Notes: generated by a model not told the origin, from the letters alone. Shown: positions 45,069-55,412, numbered from the stretch's first letter. The stretch: DNA of 64,000 bases from Acinetobacter nectaris CIP 110549 (GCF_000488215.1 NZ_KI530712.1:562881-626880), one strand, 5' to 3'. Program-made: numbers and translations.

Positions 45069-46430
45069 CTTATAAATGCTTAAATACATTGCATGTATTG
45101 CAACAAAAAAACTGAGCAATACAATACTAAGTACCCAAACAGGTACAACAAAATACATTATCCCCAATATTCCTAAACAAGTACCTAACTGCTTAGCATC
45201 TGCACGATAACACCAATGTATTAATTGATGATTACATTGAATAAGGGTGTGTAATGGCTTTACATAGCTAAACCATGCACGATATGCAAAGAAAATGAGA
45301 ACGAGCAAACCAAGCCCTGAGACCACCAAAAACAATTGATTTACCCATCCAAATAAGACACCGATATGTAAATCTACTCCCCAACGTGTCAATTTTGCAG
45401 ACAATGGAAAGTCTTTAAAATAAATCCGATCTACAACCAATTTATCTTTAATATTTACCGCCAAAGCATCTATTTTTATTGGCCATTGATGTTGTAATTC
45501 TTCAACTGTCCAAGCACGTTTTTCATCATAACTTGGTTTAATTTGTAACGCAGATGCATTTAGCCCATGTGTCCGTGCAATATTTACCATAGCATCAAAA
45601 TCGGTTAGATTATTTAATGTCATTTCGCTGCCATGATGCATCATCATACCCATACGATGTTCAGCATGTTCATCTGTATTAGCTACTGAATAAATACCTA
45701 ACTGAGTATTTAAAGACGGTGTATCACTATTCATCAAATGCCTAAACTTAGCAATATTCCCCCCTGCCCAATTTGACCATGTCAGTCCAGTTGCCGAGAA
45801 AAATAAAAGCATGGGTAAAACACATATGCCTATCAGACCATGCCAATATATAGACTGACTTCTTAAATACGCATTGGATGGTTTTCTTTTTCTTCTTTGC
45901 CATTGAATAAAACCTGTAATCGCAAATATACCCAACCAACTCGCAGCAAGTTCACTATAGATACGTCCATACTCACCAAGTAATAAATCACGATGTAAAT
46001 GGTCTAAAAAGGTACGTATAGGCAAAACCCCACTTGTTCCATAAACAGGTAATTTACCTTGCATTGTCAGATTATAAGGATTAATAAATATAGCTACGGT
46101 TTTACTTGGGTCTCTCATATCCATATACAACACTCGCGTTGTTGTATTGGCATCTATTGCAGGTCGAACAGCAGTAATATGTGCAGATGATGGTAAAAAC
46201 CTTTGAGCACGTTTGACTTGCTCACTTAAAAGGTGTGGCTGCTGATGCACTTGATGTTTTGCAATCAAGTACGGCTCATAAAGCTTTTTCTCAATTTGTG
46301 GTGTTAATCCATAAAGTGTTCCTGTCAACGCTGCAATAAAAATAAACGGCGCAACAAGAACGCCCACATATACATGTAGGACTCGTAAAGTTTGGTCTAT
46401 AAAGCCTTTAAATGAGAAATTTTGGTGCAT
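45057..46430 (-). CDS. PepSY-associated transmembrane protein
   Basis: A 457-residue inner-membrane protein with four main helices: the first after LRVLHVYVGVLVAPFIFIAALTG, the next near 190-215 (GLIGICVLPMLLFFSATG), and two near the C-terminus, with PepSY-type periplasmic domains between. Such proteins occur beside TonB receptors and are thought to reduce ferric siderophores in the periplasm, using helix His residues (LHVYVG, IYWHGLIG, VDLHIGVLFG) for haem. It is divergent from the DUF2946 and TonB receptor genes. The stretch EHRMGMMMHHGSEM is Met/His-rich, as in copper-handling proteins. Confidence 0.87.
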   Translation of the reverse strand: MHQNFSFKGFIDQTLRVLHVYVGVLVAPFIFIAALTGTLYGLTPQIEKKLYEPYLIAKHQVHQQPHLLSEQVKRAQRFLPSSAHITAVRPAIDANTTTRVLYMDMRDPSKTVAIFINPYNLTMQGKLPVYGTSGVLPIRTFLDHLHRDLLLGEYGRIYSELAASWLGIFAITGFIQWQRRKRKPSNAYLRSQSIYWHGLIGICVLPMLLFFSATGLTWSNWAGGNIAKFRHLMNSDTPSLNTQLGIYSVANTDEHAEHRMGMMMHHGSEMTLNNLTDFDAMVNIARTHGLNASALQIKPSYDEKRAWTVEELQHQWPIKIDALAVNIKDKLVVDRIYFKDFPLSAKLTRWGVDLHIGVLFGWVNQLFLVVSGLGLLVLIFFAYRAWFSYVKPLHTLIQCNHQLIHWCYRADAKQLGTCLGILGIMYFVVPVWVLSIVLLSFFVAIHAMYLSIYKKQG

Positions 46431-46517
46431 TCTATTAGCAACATACTTTTTTACCTTACATATATTAACAATTATAGAGTAAGATAGCTGTGCTTTTCAT
46501 ATTTTGACAATATATTT

Positions 46518-46898
46518 ATGTCTATGCGTAAACTTGCCTTATCACTTGCGACAATTGCATTGATATTTCAAAGCCTTGTGTTTTGGCAAGTTTTTATGCC
46601 TAAATCTATGCATATGAATGCAGTTTGTATAGAGATACAACATGCAACTCAACACATGGATAAGCATAAAAAAAACATGCTTAGCTCCATGGAAAGTAAG
46701 CATACATTCACATTAGACGATTGTCACTTTTGCCAAGTCTTTTCTCATGTCTATAGTACACCTACATTCAGCCCTCAATTAATCACTAATAAAATACAAG
46801 TTAAGCTTCTATTTTTAGCAGAACTAACCTATATATTTCTATATTTACGTCAACTACTCTTATTTCCACAGAGCCGAGCCCCACCTTTACTCATATAA
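46518..46898 (+). CDS. DUF2946-like small protein
   Basis: A 126-residue protein with one N-terminal membrane or signal segment (LALSLATIALIFQSLVFW) and the signs of DUF2946: a His/Met-rich loop (MHMNAVC, HMDKHKKN), a CHFC motif and a C-terminal ...QSRAPPLL. DUF2946 genes often sit beside TonB-dependent copper receptors, but function is not known. It is 49 bases upstream of the TonB receptor on the same strand, so these are probably one transcript. It may bind Cu or Fe through the Cys/His/Met groups, which is inference. Confidence 0.78.
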   Translation: MSMRKLALSLATIALIFQSLVFWQVFMPKSMHMNAVCIEIQHATQHMDKHKKNMLSSMESKHTFTLDDCHFCQVFSHVYSTPTFSPQLITNKIQVKLLFLAELTYIFLYLRQLLLFPQSRAPPLLI

Positions 46899-46947
46899 AT
46901 ATAAAGATTAATTAAGGATCTGATTCAAATCAGAATAATTCAAATGA

Positions 46948-49047
46948 ATGAATATTATTAGGCAAAATATGTCTCAGTTTTTCTCACCTAAATTTTATAT
47001 TGTTGTAATGGGTCTTATCTCTATACATACCGCTTTTGCGGAAGAAACTCGACTACCGACAATACAACTGACTGCAAATACCAATCAGGAAAACACTTTA
47101 GAAAGTAAATCTCTTACAGGATTCAAGCATAATTTACTAGAAGTGCCCTTAAATAAGTCCCATATCTCTAATGATGTTATTCAGCAGCAAAATATACAAC
47201 GAGTGAGTGATGCACTCTCACAAGTTAGTGGTGTATTTTATCAAGACAGTTACGGTGGTGGCTTTTGGGATAACTATTCCTTTAGAGGCTTTAGTACCGA
47301 TCCAAATATGGGAACAAATAGTTTAAGGAATGGTCTAAGTACCATTAGCGGTATTCATACACCTCAAGATATGGTGAATGTAGAAAGTATTGATTTTCTA
47401 AAAGGTCCTGTCGCAGCTATGTACGGTCAGAGTGCAATTGGTGGCATGATGAATATTACAACCAAGAAGCCTTCATGGACATCTTCACACACTCTTTCTC
47501 TAAGTGCTAGTACATACCAACAATACAGAACATCCCTTGACCTTACAGGTCCAATTAATGATCGTCTTGCTTATCGCTTAGGTCTTGCCTATGAAAATAA
47601 CCAAAGTTTCAGAAATGATGTTACTCAAAAGCATTATTTTATTGCACCACAAATTACATGGAAACTTTCTGATCACACACAACTTTTTTTAGATACCGAG
47701 TTTGCAAAATACTCTGGATTATTTGATCGAGGTATACCACTCATCAATGGAAAATTTGCCAATATTAAAAATTTTTATGGCGATCCTCGCGATGGTGATA
47801 TGCAGGTAAAGTCTAATTTTTATCAGCTTAGGCTAAATCATCAAATTAATCCCAACTGGGAAAGTACAACTGCTTTGAGTTACAACAATGGTGAACGTTT
47901 TGGTACGTCTACTGAAATATCATCCGTAGCTACAGATCAGCAAACGCTTAATCGATTCCGCAGATATAGATACTTCTCGACAAATACGCTTTTACTACAA
48001 AGTGTACTAAAAGGACATATCAATGACACTTTCGGTTTAAAACACGAAGTCTTAGTCAATGCCGAAATTGGAACTTATAAAATTCACCAACTCCAAAAAC
48101 GAAATCTATTAGGTACAAATAGTCCAATTAACCTTTATGCGCCTATAAATAGTAGTACACCTTTAACACTCGGAAGAACAACCAAATATTCCGATGAGAA
48201 ACAGAATACTTTTGGTATTAATTTACAAGATCAGATCTTTTTCAATGATCAATGGAGTCTTTTAATTGGTGCACGACTCGATCAAATGCAGCAACATATT
48301 ATAGATCGGAAAAATCAGATACAGGCAAAAAAGACATATTCCCCTTTCAGCCCAAGATTAGGTCTTAATTATCAAGTCAGTTCTCACCTTTCTTTCTATA
48401 GTAATTGGGGAAAAGCATTTGAAATGAATACAGGTTTAAATAAAAACCATTTACTTTACTCCCCTGAACAAACACGAAGCTGGGAATTAGGTGGGAAATA
48501 CTCACTTAATCCAATGAGTCTATTCAGCCTGACTTACTTCGATATGACGAAGAAGCACCTACTTACAGAGGGGATTACAGACAGTTATGTAGATACAGGT
48601 AAAGCACAAAGCCGTGGTATTGAAGCAAGCCTTTTACATCACTTTAATGATCACTTCAATGTGACTGCAAACTATACTTTTACCGATGCCTCTATCTTAG
48701 AAAGCGAAGTAGAAGCTAAAGGTGCGAGACTAAAAAATATTCCAAAGCATAGCGCCAACCTTACCGCAAGCTATAACTTTGATATAAAAGAATATCCAGT
48801 GAATGCTTCTCTCAGTGCAAACTACTACGGTACACGCAGTGCAAACTATATTGATAATGGTACAAGCCTACCTGCTTTTACCACCATTAATCTAGGTGGA
48901 AGTATGCAAATAAATCCTGATTTAAAAGCACGTCTAAACATCACCAACTTACTCAATAAAACCTATTATGTATCTAGTTATACCAATTATTGGGTACAGC
49001 CCGGAGAGCCGTTAAAAGTAACATTATCTTTTGACTGGAATTTCTAA
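46948..49047 (+). CDS. TonB-dependent siderophore-type receptor
   Basis: A 699-residue outer-membrane receptor: signal peptide ending ...SIHTAFA, TonB box region RLPTIQLTAN, plug (about 50-175; VSDALSQVSGVFYQDSYGGGF, YSFRGFSTDP, IDFLKGPVAAMYGQSAIGGMMNITTKKP) and barrel ending VTLSFDWNF. The sequence is of the ferric siderophore class. No clear Fur box is seen in the 87 bases before the DUF2946 gene, so iron control is not evident. Companions are DUF2946 and a PepSY protein; the metal (iron or copper) is unsettled. Confidence 0.9.
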   Translation: MNIIRQNMSQFFSPKFYIVVMGLISIHTAFAEETRLPTIQLTANTNQENTLESKSLTGFKHNLLEVPLNKSHISNDVIQQQNIQRVSDALSQVSGVFYQDSYGGGFWDNYSFRGFSTDPNMGTNSLRNGLSTISGIHTPQDMVNVESIDFLKGPVAAMYGQSAIGGMMNITTKKPSWTSSHTLSLSASTYQQYRTSLDLTGPINDRLAYRLGLAYENNQSFRNDVTQKHYFIAPQITWKLSDHTQLFLDTEFAKYSGLFDRGIPLINGKFANIKNFYGDPRDGDMQVKSNFYQLRLNHQINPNWESTTALSYNNGERFGTSTEISSVATDQQTLNRFRRYRYFSTNTLLLQSVLKGHINDTFGLKHEVLVNAEIGTYKIHQLQKRNLLGTNSPINLYAPINSSTPLTLGRTTKYSDEKQNTFGINLQDQIFFNDQWSLLIGARLDQMQQHIIDRKNQIQAKKTYSPFSPRLGLNYQVSSHLSFYSNWGKAFEMNTGLNKNHLLYSPEQTRSWELGGKYSLNPMSLFSLTYFDMTKKHLLTEGITDSYVDTGKAQSRGIEASLLHHFNDHFNVTANYTFTDASILESEVEAKGARLKNIPKHSANLTASYNFDIKEYPVNASLSANYYGTRSANYIDNGTSLPAFTTINLGGSMQINPDLKARLNITNLLNKTYYVSSYTNYWVQPGEPLKVTLSFDWNF

Positions 49048-49054
49048 ACCATTA

Positions 49055-49086
49055 AACTGCGTATCTATACGCTTAGATACGCAGTT
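49055..49086 (+). terminator. Terminator after the TonB receptor
   Basis: AACTGCGTATCT at 49055-49066 pairs exactly with AGATACGCAGTT at 49075-49086 around an 8-base loop; only a short T-run (GTTTCG) follows. Confidence 0.7.
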
Positions 49087-49192
49087 GTTTCGTAAAATAA
49101 AGTGTCAAAGCATAAAAAACCATCAACATCTATTTGTTTTTCTCGTATAATGACCCGCCTATCTATCATGTACTGTTCTACGATTTTTTATT

Positions 49193-49846
49193 ATGCAAAG
49201 ACCTAAACTAGAGTTGCCAAATAAGGCGGATAAGTTATTACTTCATTCTTGTTGCGCACCATGCTCTGGTGAAGTTATGGAAGCACTCATCGAATCTGAA
49301 ATTGATTTTTCAATCTTCTTTTACAACCCAAATATTCACCCTGTAAAAGAATATATCATTCGTAAAGAAGAGAATATTCGCTTTGCTGAAAAACATAATA
49401 TTCCTTTCATCGACTGTGACTACGATACAGACAACTGGTTCGAACGTGCCAAAGGCATGGAAGAAGAACCTGAACGTGGAATCCGTTGCACCATGTGTTT
49501 CGATATGCGCTTTGAACGTACAGCACTTTATGCACACGAACATGGGTTTCCTGTCATTTCAAGTTCGTTAGGTATCTCTCGTTGGAAAGATATGAAACAG
49601 ATTAATGGCTGTGGTGTCCGTGCCGCATCTCATTATCCCGACATGACATATTGGGAATACAACTGGCGTAAAGGTGGTGGTTCAAGCCGTATGATTGAAA
49701 TTAGTAAACGTGAAGAATTTTACCAACAAGAATATTGTGGTTGCGTTTATTCTCTACGTGATACAAATCGTTTCCGCAAAAGCCAAGGTAGAGACCGAAT
49801 TAAACTCGGTGTAAAATTCTACTCAGCCATGAGTGACGAAGAGTAA
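49193..49846 (+). CDS. queH: Epoxyqueuosine reductase QueH
   Basis: The QueH (DUF208) enzyme reduces epoxyqueuosine to queuosine in tRNA, replacing QueG. 217 residues with the cysteine pattern of the family: [13 protein letters not shown] at 16-28, [23 protein letters not shown] and [15 protein letters not shown], which hold a 4Fe-4S cluster and a second metal. GISRWKDM is also typical. Stands alone between the metal receptor and the convergent PQQ cluster. Confidence 0.93.
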   Translation: MQRPKLELPNKADKLLLHSCCAPCSGEVMEALIESEIDFSIFFYNPNIHPVKEYIIRKEENIRFAEKHNIPFIDCDYDTDNWFERAKGMEEEPERGIRCTMCFDMRFERTALYAHEHGFPVISSSLGISRWKDMKQINGCGVRAASHYPDMTYWEYNWRKGGGSSRMIEISKREEFYQQEYCGCVYSLRDTNRFRKSQGRDRIKLGVKFYSAMSDEE

Positions 49847-49854
49847 TTATATTT

Positions 49855-49880
49855 AAGAGCTTCAAAATATTGAGGCTCTT
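49855..49880. terminator. Terminator between queH and the dipeptidase gene
   Basis: AAGAGC-TTCAA and TTGA-GGCTCTT pair with one mismatch; TTTTTATTTT follows on the plus strand. Serves mainly queH. Confidence 0.7.
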
Positions 49881-49881
49881 T

Positions 49882-50934
49882 TTATTTTCCCCAAATATTT
49901 TCTAAAACACTTAACCAGTTTCTATGACTAATTTTATCAATTAAATCATCACTATATCCATGCGCTGAGAGTTTATCTATAATTTTTGGAAAATAAGAAA
50001 TATCAGCCCACGCATTCGACATAAATCCACCATCATAGTCAGAGCCAAATCCAACATGATCTTCTCCTAAATATTCAATAAGATGATCAAAATGGCGAAT
50101 TAAAATGTCAAATGATGTCTCTGCATTACGCTTCCCATCCTCACGTAAAAAAGCAGTATCTAAATTTACGCCAACAAAACCTTTAGATGCAGCAATTTCT
50201 TCCAACTGCATATTGGTTAGATTACGTGCTTGAGGACATATTTCATGGACATTAGAGTGCGTCGCCACAATGGGTTGCTGCAAAATACTTGCAGTATCCC
50301 AAAATGCTTTTTCATTCATATGAGAAACATCAACAACCAATCGTTTATGTTGACAATAGCGAATGAGTTCTTTTCCTAATGCTGTTAAACCTTGCCCTGT
50401 ATCAGGCGAATGAGGAAAAGGTACGTTTAAGCCATGACCAAACTGGTTTGGTGTATTCCATAGTGCCCCAATACTTCTTAGTCCCGCAGCATAAAAAACA
50501 TCAAGTAAATGAAAATCTGCATCAAGTACTTCAGCACCTTCAATATGCATGACTACTGCAAATATCCCATTTGCAATACAATCATAAATTTCTGCAACAG
50601 TTCGACAAATCTTAATTTTTCCTGCTGACTTTGCCTCTATCTGTAGTAGATAGGACATTTGTGCAAAACAGATTTGTTCAACTTGCTGCGTTGTATATGC
50701 AGTTTGATGTAAAGTCCAATCAATTTTATGTGGATAGTTCTTTTTTACATATTCAAATGGCGGAACAAAAATAGCAAAAAGACCACCGATCAGTTGACCC
50801 TTTTGACATCTCTCCCAGTCCATTTGTCCTGTAAGCGTACTGTGCAAAAAAGCAGATGATGGGTCTTCATCATCTGCTAACCAAAGTCTTGCCAAAAGAT
50901 CATTATGACCATCGAATATCTTTGGTTTTTGCAT
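49882..50934 (-). CDS. M19 (membrane/renal type) dipeptidase of the PQQ cluster
   Basis: A 350-residue metal-dependent dipeptidase. FDGHNDLLARLW holds the first His-x-Asp zinc ligands; HIEGAEVL gives the bridging Glu, VDVSHMNEKAFWD and ATHSNVHEICPQARN the later His ligands, and FGSDYDGG the last Asp. No signal peptide, so it is cytoplasmic. It begins 6 bases after pqqE and is the last gene of the operon; in Acinetobacter PQQ clusters an M19 dipeptidase is a regular companion and could trim the Glu-Tyr product from PqqA, where other bacteria use PqqF/PqqG. That role is an inference. Confidence 0.88.
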   Translation of the reverse strand: MQKPKIFDGHNDLLARLWLADDEDPSSAFLHSTLTGQMDWERCQKGQLIGGLFAIFVPPFEYVKKNYPHKIDWTLHQTAYTTQQVEQICFAQMSYLLQIEAKSAGKIKICRTVAEIYDCIANGIFAVVMHIEGAEVLDADFHLLDVFYAAGLRSIGALWNTPNQFGHGLNVPFPHSPDTGQGLTALGKELIRYCQHKRLVVDVSHMNEKAFWDTASILQQPIVATHSNVHEICPQARNLTNMQLEEIAASKGFVGVNLDTAFLREDGKRNAETSFDILIRHFDHLIEYLGEDHVGFGSDYDGGFMSNAWADISYFPKIIDKLSAHGYSDDLIDKISHRNWLSVLENIWGK

Positions 50935-50940
50935 TAAAAA

Positions 50941-52065
50941 CTATCCTTTAGAGACCAAGATCAACTTAGAGTTCTTTTTATTTCTAAATGTCAGCTCATG
51001 TAATGCAAGCTCACGTTCGCTTTCTTCCCTTGCCTTTAAAATTAAATGATGATGGTCTGACTTTGAACAGACTGGATCTGGCTGAGATGCATCTCCTGTC
51101 AACATAAAGGCTTGACAGCGACAACCGCCAAAGTCTTTTTTCTTTTCAGGGCAACTTTTACATGGCTCAGGCATCCATGCATCACCTCGGAAGTGATTAA
51201 ACCCTGTAGAGCGATACCATATATCAGAGAGCTTTTCATCTTTAACATTAGGGAAATTCATTGGTAGTTGACGCGCTGCATGACATGGTAATGCCGTACC
51301 ATCAGGTGTAATTGTCAAGAAAATACTTCCCCAACCATTCATACATGCTTTTGGACGCTCTTCATAATAGTCAGGCACTACAAAGATAAGCTTACATGGA
51401 TTACCCGCATCACTGAGCTTTTTACGATATTCATTGGTAATCCGCTCGGCACGTACCAATTGCTCCTTAGTTGGAAGAAGTCCTTGTCTGTTTAAGTATG
51501 CCCATCCATAAAATTGACAAATCGCAAGCTCAACTTGGTCTGCTTCAAGTTCAATACAAAGCTGAATAATATCTTCGATTTGATCAATATTATGTCTATG
51601 TATAACAAAGTTCAGAACCATCGGATATTCATATTTTTTAACAAGCCGCGCAATTTCATTTTTCTTTTCGAAAGCACGCTTTGAACCTGCCAACATATCA
51701 TTAATGACAGGATCACTGGCTTGAAAACTCACCTGAATATGATCTAAACCTGCTTGCTTAAACTGAGCAATTTTTTCCTCATTAAACCCAAGGCCTGAAG
51801 TAATGAGATTGGTATAAAAACCTAATTTATGCGCATATTCAATAAGTTCGGGCAAATCTTGGCGAACCAATGGTTCTCCACCCGAAAACCCTAACTGAAC
51901 TGCGCCCATCTCACGTGCTTCTTTAAATACATCGAACCACTGCTCTGTTGTTAGCTCATTTTGCATAGATGCAAATTCAAGCGGATTGGAACAGTATGGG
52001 CATTGTAAAGGACAACGATATGTCAGCTCGGCAAGTAACCAGAGCGGTAAACCAACCTCACTCAT
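50941..52065 (-). CDS. pqqE: PqqE, radical SAM PqqA peptide cyclase
   Basis: Forms the C-C bond between Glu and Tyr of PqqA. 374 residues. The radical-SAM cluster motif is [16 protein letters not shown] (CxxxCxxC near residues 18-25), with [10 protein letters not shown] following; the C-terminal SPASM domain binds further Fe-S clusters through [26 protein letters not shown]. The start overlaps the pqqD stop (ATGA), which is the normal coupling to its peptide chaperone. Confidence 0.97.
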   Translation of the reverse strand: MSEVGLPLWLLAELTYRCPLQCPYCSNPLEFASMQNELTTEQWFDVFKEAREMGAVQLGFSGGEPLVRQDLPELIEYAHKLGFYTNLITSGLGFNEEKIAQFKQAGLDHIQVSFQASDPVINDMLAGSKRAFEKKNEIARLVKKYEYPMVLNFVIHRHNIDQIEDIIQLCIELEADQVELAICQFYGWAYLNRQGLLPTKEQLVRAERITNEYRKKLSDAGNPCKLIFVVPDYYEERPKACMNGWGSIFLTITPDGTALPCHAARQLPMNFPNVKDEKLSDIWYRSTGFNHFRGDAWMPEPCKSCPEKKKDFGGCRCQAFMLTGDASQPDPVCSKSDHHHLILKAREESERELALHELTFRNKKNSKLILVSKG

Positions 52066-52340
52066 TTGTCTAACTTAATCCAATTTTCTTTTTGCGCTAC
52101 AAGCATATAGTCGGCTACATCGGTATCAATTTGCTCAATATCGCCAAACTGTTGTTTTAGGTTTGCAATGATATCTGCAATCGTACGCTGACCATCGATA
52201 TGCTGTGCAATCGCTGCGGCAGATTCATTCAGCTTAATCATTCCCTCAGGATACAAAATAATATGTGCTTGCTGTGATGGCTCATATTGAAAACGATAGC
52301 CACGTTGCCATACGGGTACAATACTTGTATCTAAACTCAT
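52062..52340 (-). CDS. pqqD: PqqD, PqqA-binding chaperone
   Basis: A 92-residue winged-helix RiPP recognition element that holds PqqA for PqqE. Family features: [31 protein letters not shown] and [13 protein letters not shown]. Overlaps pqqC (4 bases) upstream and pqqE downstream. Confidence 0.95.
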   Translation of the reverse strand: MSLDTSIVPVWQRGYRFQYEPSQQAHIILYPEGMIKLNESAAAIAQHIDGQRTIADIIANLKQQFGDIEQIDTDVADYMLVAQKENWIKLDK

Positions 52341-53095
52341 CTAAATAATCCTTTATGCCATACGGGTTGGTCTGTCACACTGTGATACGGCGCTTCATTG
52401 TGCACATGTGCTAAGGTCAGTGCATCTAAAATTGACCACAAAATATCAAGCTTAAACTGCAAGATTTCTAACATACGCTGTTGCGATTCATACGTTGTAA
52501 ATGAATCTAACGTAATATTTAGGCCATGCTCGACATCACGGCGAGCTTGTCCAAGCCTTGAACGAAAATAATCATACCCCTGCTCATTAATCCAAGGATA
52601 ATGCTGTGGCCAAGAGTCTAAACGTGATTGGTGAATCTTCGGCGCAAAAAGCTCAGTCAAAGAGCTACTTGCTGCCTCACGCCAAGACGTTCGGCGAGCA
52701 AAATTCACATAAGCGTCTACAGCAAAGCGTACACCCGGCAGTACAAGTTCTTCTGAAATCACTTGTTCACGTGTTAGTCCTACTGCTTCAGCCAAACGTA
52801 GCCATGCTTCACGCCCACCACCATCTGGATACTCACCATCTTGATCAATCATACGCTGAATCCACTCTTGGCGTACACGTTGATCAGGACAATTCGCCAT
52901 AATCGCAGCATCTTTTAAAGGAATATTAATCTGATAATAATATCTATTAGCAACCCATGCTTGAATTTGCTTTTGAGTTGCACGCCCTTCATGCATCATG
53001 ACATGAAATGGATGATAAATATGATAATATTGACCTTTATCTAAGATCGCCTGCTTAAATTCCTCAGTCGTAAAAGCTGTCTGCGTATGACTCAT
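52337..53095 (-). CDS. pqqC: PqqC, pyrroloquinoline-quinone synthase
   Basis: Last step of PQQ synthesis: ring closure and eight-electron oxidation using O2, without cofactor. 252 residues with the haem-oxygenase-like all-helical fold; [38 protein letters not shown] and [21 protein letters not shown] are diagnostic. Starts 23 bases after pqqB and overlaps pqqD. Confidence 0.97.
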   Translation of the reverse strand: MSHTQTAFTTEEFKQAILDKGQYYHIYHPFHVMMHEGRATQKQIQAWVANRYYYQINIPLKDAAIMANCPDQRVRQEWIQRMIDQDGEYPDGGGREAWLRLAEAVGLTREQVISEELVLPGVRFAVDAYVNFARRTSWREAASSSLTELFAPKIHQSRLDSWPQHYPWINEQGYDYFRSRLGQARRDVEHGLNITLDSFTTYESQQRMLEILQFKLDILWSILDALTLAHVHNEAPYHSVTDQPVWHKGLFR

Positions 53096-53118
53096 TTTCT
53101 TTCCTTGCTCTTTATGTT

Positions 53119-54030
53119 TTAAAGCTCTATTTGCATGCCGTCAAATGCGACTTCCACATCATGTTTCTTTAATGTTGCAAACTGCTCTGAATCTTCATCC
53201 AAAATTGGATTAGTATTATTAATATGGATATAAACCTTACGTGTATCTTCAAGTTGGTCTAGATAAGACAGTGAACCACCCTCGCCATAAATATACAGGT
53301 GTCCCATATCTTTACCCGTTTTCGTACCAACGCCACGCGTTTGCATTTCGTGATCTGTCCACAGTGTACCGTCAATCATCACACAATCCGAAGCTTGCAT
53401 AATTTGCATAACTTCATCATCCACCTTTCCTAACCCAGGTGCATAAAATAATTGCTTCTGTGTTTTACGATCTTTGATAATCATTGCAATATTATCGCCA
53501 TCGTGCGGGTCATTTCGGTGTGGTGAATATGGTGGTGCAGCACTGCGAATAATCAATGGAGTAAATTCTAAGTTTTCAAATCCATCAATTTTAAACTGCT
53601 GTGTAGGGTCAATTTTATGATGCTGTAAACCACCATTCCAATGTTTTAGCATATTAAACAATGGAAAACCTGTGGTTAAATCTTGATGTACCATATCTGT
53701 ACACCAAACATTGATTGGACAGCCTTCTCTAAGCGTGATCAAGCCTGTTGTATGGTCAAGTTGACTGTCCATCAATACAACACTTTTAATACCTGTATCT
53801 CTTAATGCTCTAGCAGGTTGTGCTGCTTTAAAGTCAAAAAGTTGCTGACGAATATCTGGAGAAGCATTGAATAAGACCCAGTCTATGCCATTTTCAGAAA
53901 CTGCTATTGAAGACTGTGTTCTTGTTTTAGCATTGAGTGTACCTTTTCTTACGCCATCACAATTAGCGCAATTACAATTCCATTGTGGGAAACCGCCACC
54001 TGCAGCCGAACCTAACACATAAATATACAT
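53119..54030 (-). CDS. pqqB: PqqB, metallo-beta-lactamase-fold hydroxylase of PQQ synthesis
   Basis: 303 residues. [20 protein letters not shown] at the N-terminus carries a structural Cys cluster for zinc; the metal site of the fold is altered relative to hydrolases: [11 protein letters not shown]. PqqB is now regarded as an iron-dependent hydroxylase acting on the Tyr ring of the intermediate. First large gene of the operon, after pqqA and an attenuator-like hairpin. Confidence 0.96.
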   Translation of the reverse strand: MYIYVLGSAAGGGFPQWNCNCANCDGVRKGTLNAKTRTQSSIAVSENGIDWVLFNASPDIRQQLFDFKAAQPARALRDTGIKSVVLMDSQLDHTTGLITLREGCPINVWCTDMVHQDLTTGFPLFNMLKHWNGGLQHHKIDPTQQFKIDGFENLEFTPLIIRSAAPPYSPHRNDPHDGDNIAMIIKDRKTQKQLFYAPGLGKVDDEVMQIMQASDCVMIDGTLWTDHEMQTRGVGTKTGKDMGHLYIYGEGGSLSYLDQLEDTRKVYIHINNTNPILDEDSEQFATLKKHDVEVAFDGMQIEL

Positions 54031-54060
54031 ATTTTATTTACCTATTCCACAAAAACATAA

Positions 54061-54079
54061 GCCCTAGAATTTCTAGGGC
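54061..54079 (-). terminator. Attenuator-like hairpin between pqqA and pqqB
   Basis: GCCCTAGAA and TTCTAGGGC form an 8-9 bp stem with almost no loop in the 70-base gap between pqqA and pqqB. On the minus strand it is followed by TTATGTTTTTG. Partial termination here would make pqqA mRNA more abundant than the enzyme genes, which suits a substrate peptide. Confidence 0.65.
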
Positions 54080-54100
54080 CTATCAATAAATACTTTTAAA

Positions 54101-54175
54101 TTAACGATGTTCGAAATACATCGTTACTTCAAAGCCAATACGTAAATCAGTGTATGCAGGTTTAGTCCATTGCAT
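54101..54175 (-). CDS. pqqA: PqqA, precursor peptide of PQQ
   Basis: A 24-residue peptide [20 protein letters not shown] followed by FEHR. It contains the Glu and Tyr (E-V-T-M-Y, residues 16 and 20) that PqqE joins to make the PQQ skeleton. Length and spacing match known PqqA. It precedes pqqB on the same strand. Confidence 0.95.
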   Translation of the reverse strand: MQWTKPAYTDLRIGFEVTMYFEHR

Positions 54176-54294
54176 GTCCAATACTCCTATCATTATGTGC
54201 TAATTGGTCGCACATCCGGTTAAGGTAAATTTGAAATTCCATTGTAACTAATTCTATATAAAATAGACAGCCTTGAAATTCCACAAAATGTAAA

Positions 54295-55245
54295 TTATGC
54301 ACTGTAGCTGCTTAAACGCTCAGTCAGTAAATCAAAGAATCCATCACGATCAATCGTATTTAAAAAGTATGCATTCTTAGGACGGTCTGTCACTTTCCAC
54401 CAATCGGCAACTGTTGCACCCATGGTTAACTCGCTTGTAGTTTCGATTTCCACATTAATTTGCTTGCCCGTAAACAAATGTGGTGCAACCAAATAACCAA
54501 TAACACATGGGTCATGCAACGGCGCACCTGCTGAACCATATTTTTCTTTATCATAGCGTTCAAAGAAGTCTGTCCACGAAGCCACTGCTTCACCCACAAG
54601 TGTATTTAATGCTCTCAACTCTTTAATCCAAGTCGCGCTTGTTAACGCCTTATGTGTAACATCCAATGGTACAACAATAATTTCAATCCCTGCATCAAAT
54701 ACAACTTTTGCTGCATCAGGATCTACAAACATATTAAACTCGGCAGAAGGCGTAATATTACCACCCTCAAAGAAGCCACCACCCATCGAAATAATTTTTT
54801 GAATACGTGTCGCAATGTCTGGTGCTTTCATTAACGCCTGAGCAATATTGGTCATTGGTCCTAATGTACACAATGTAATTGTTTTCTCAGGTGCATTACG
54901 AAATGTTTCTATAATAAAGTCAACAGAGTGCTGTGCTTGTAATGGCATTGTTGGCTCAGGCAAATCTATACCATCTAATCCAGTTTTGCCATGCACATTT
55001 TCAGCAGTAACCAATGGTTTCTTGAGTGGTCTATCACAACCTGCAAAAACTTTGATATCTGAACGCTTTGCAAGCTCGCATACCATTCTTGCATTACGAC
55101 TTGTTAAAGCAAGAGGTACATTTCCTGCAACAGTGGTAATACCTATAACTTCTAATTCTGGGCTTGCAAGCGCAAGTAAAATTGCAACACCATCATCCTG
55201 ACCTGGATCTGTATCAATAATAATTTTTTGAGTTGTAGATCGCAT
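54295..55245 (-). CDS. Inosine-uridine preferring nucleoside hydrolase
   Basis: Cleaves the N-glycosidic bond of ribonucleosides, giving base and ribose. About 316 residues from ATG 55245 (AAAGG 8 bases before; the longer frame to 55278 has no ribosome-binding site). The calcium-site motif is IIDTDPGQDDGVAILLAL at the start; NVHGKTGLDG, MGGGFFEGGNITPSAEFN and the His in PLHDPCVIGYL are typical. Resembles RihA/RihB. The adjacent NupC transporter and ribokinase complete a salvage route from nucleoside to ribose-5-phosphate. Confidence 0.93.
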   Translation of the reverse strand: MRSTTQKIIIDTDPGQDDGVAILLALASPELEVIGITTVAGNVPLALTSRNARMVCELAKRSDIKVFAGCDRPLKKPLVTAENVHGKTGLDGIDLPEPTMPLQAQHSVDFIIETFRNAPEKTITLCTLGPMTNIAQALMKAPDIATRIQKIISMGGGFFEGGNITPSAEFNMFVDPDAAKVVFDAGIEIIVVPLDVTHKALTSATWIKELRALNTLVGEAVASWTDFFERYDKEKYGSAGAPLHDPCVIGYLVAPHLFTGKQINVEIETTSELTMGATVADWWKVTDRPKNAYFLNTIDRDGFFDLLTERLSSYSA

Positions 55246-55412
55246 GTAAATACCTTTCAATGAGCAGAAAGTCAACACGACTGTATCGACTTAAAAATGA
55301 CACGGCACTATACCGTGAACCCTATATGAAGTGAACCTAACTCTGTACAATTCTAATGCAACTATCATAGCGCATGCTTAAGTTAATATCTTTTAAAATA
55401 AGTTACATAAAA

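Noticed and set aside
46431-46517. Fur box between the PepSY and DUF2946 genes
   Set aside because: Only loose AT-rich matches; nothing comparable to the boxes at 18698, 34165 and 39712.
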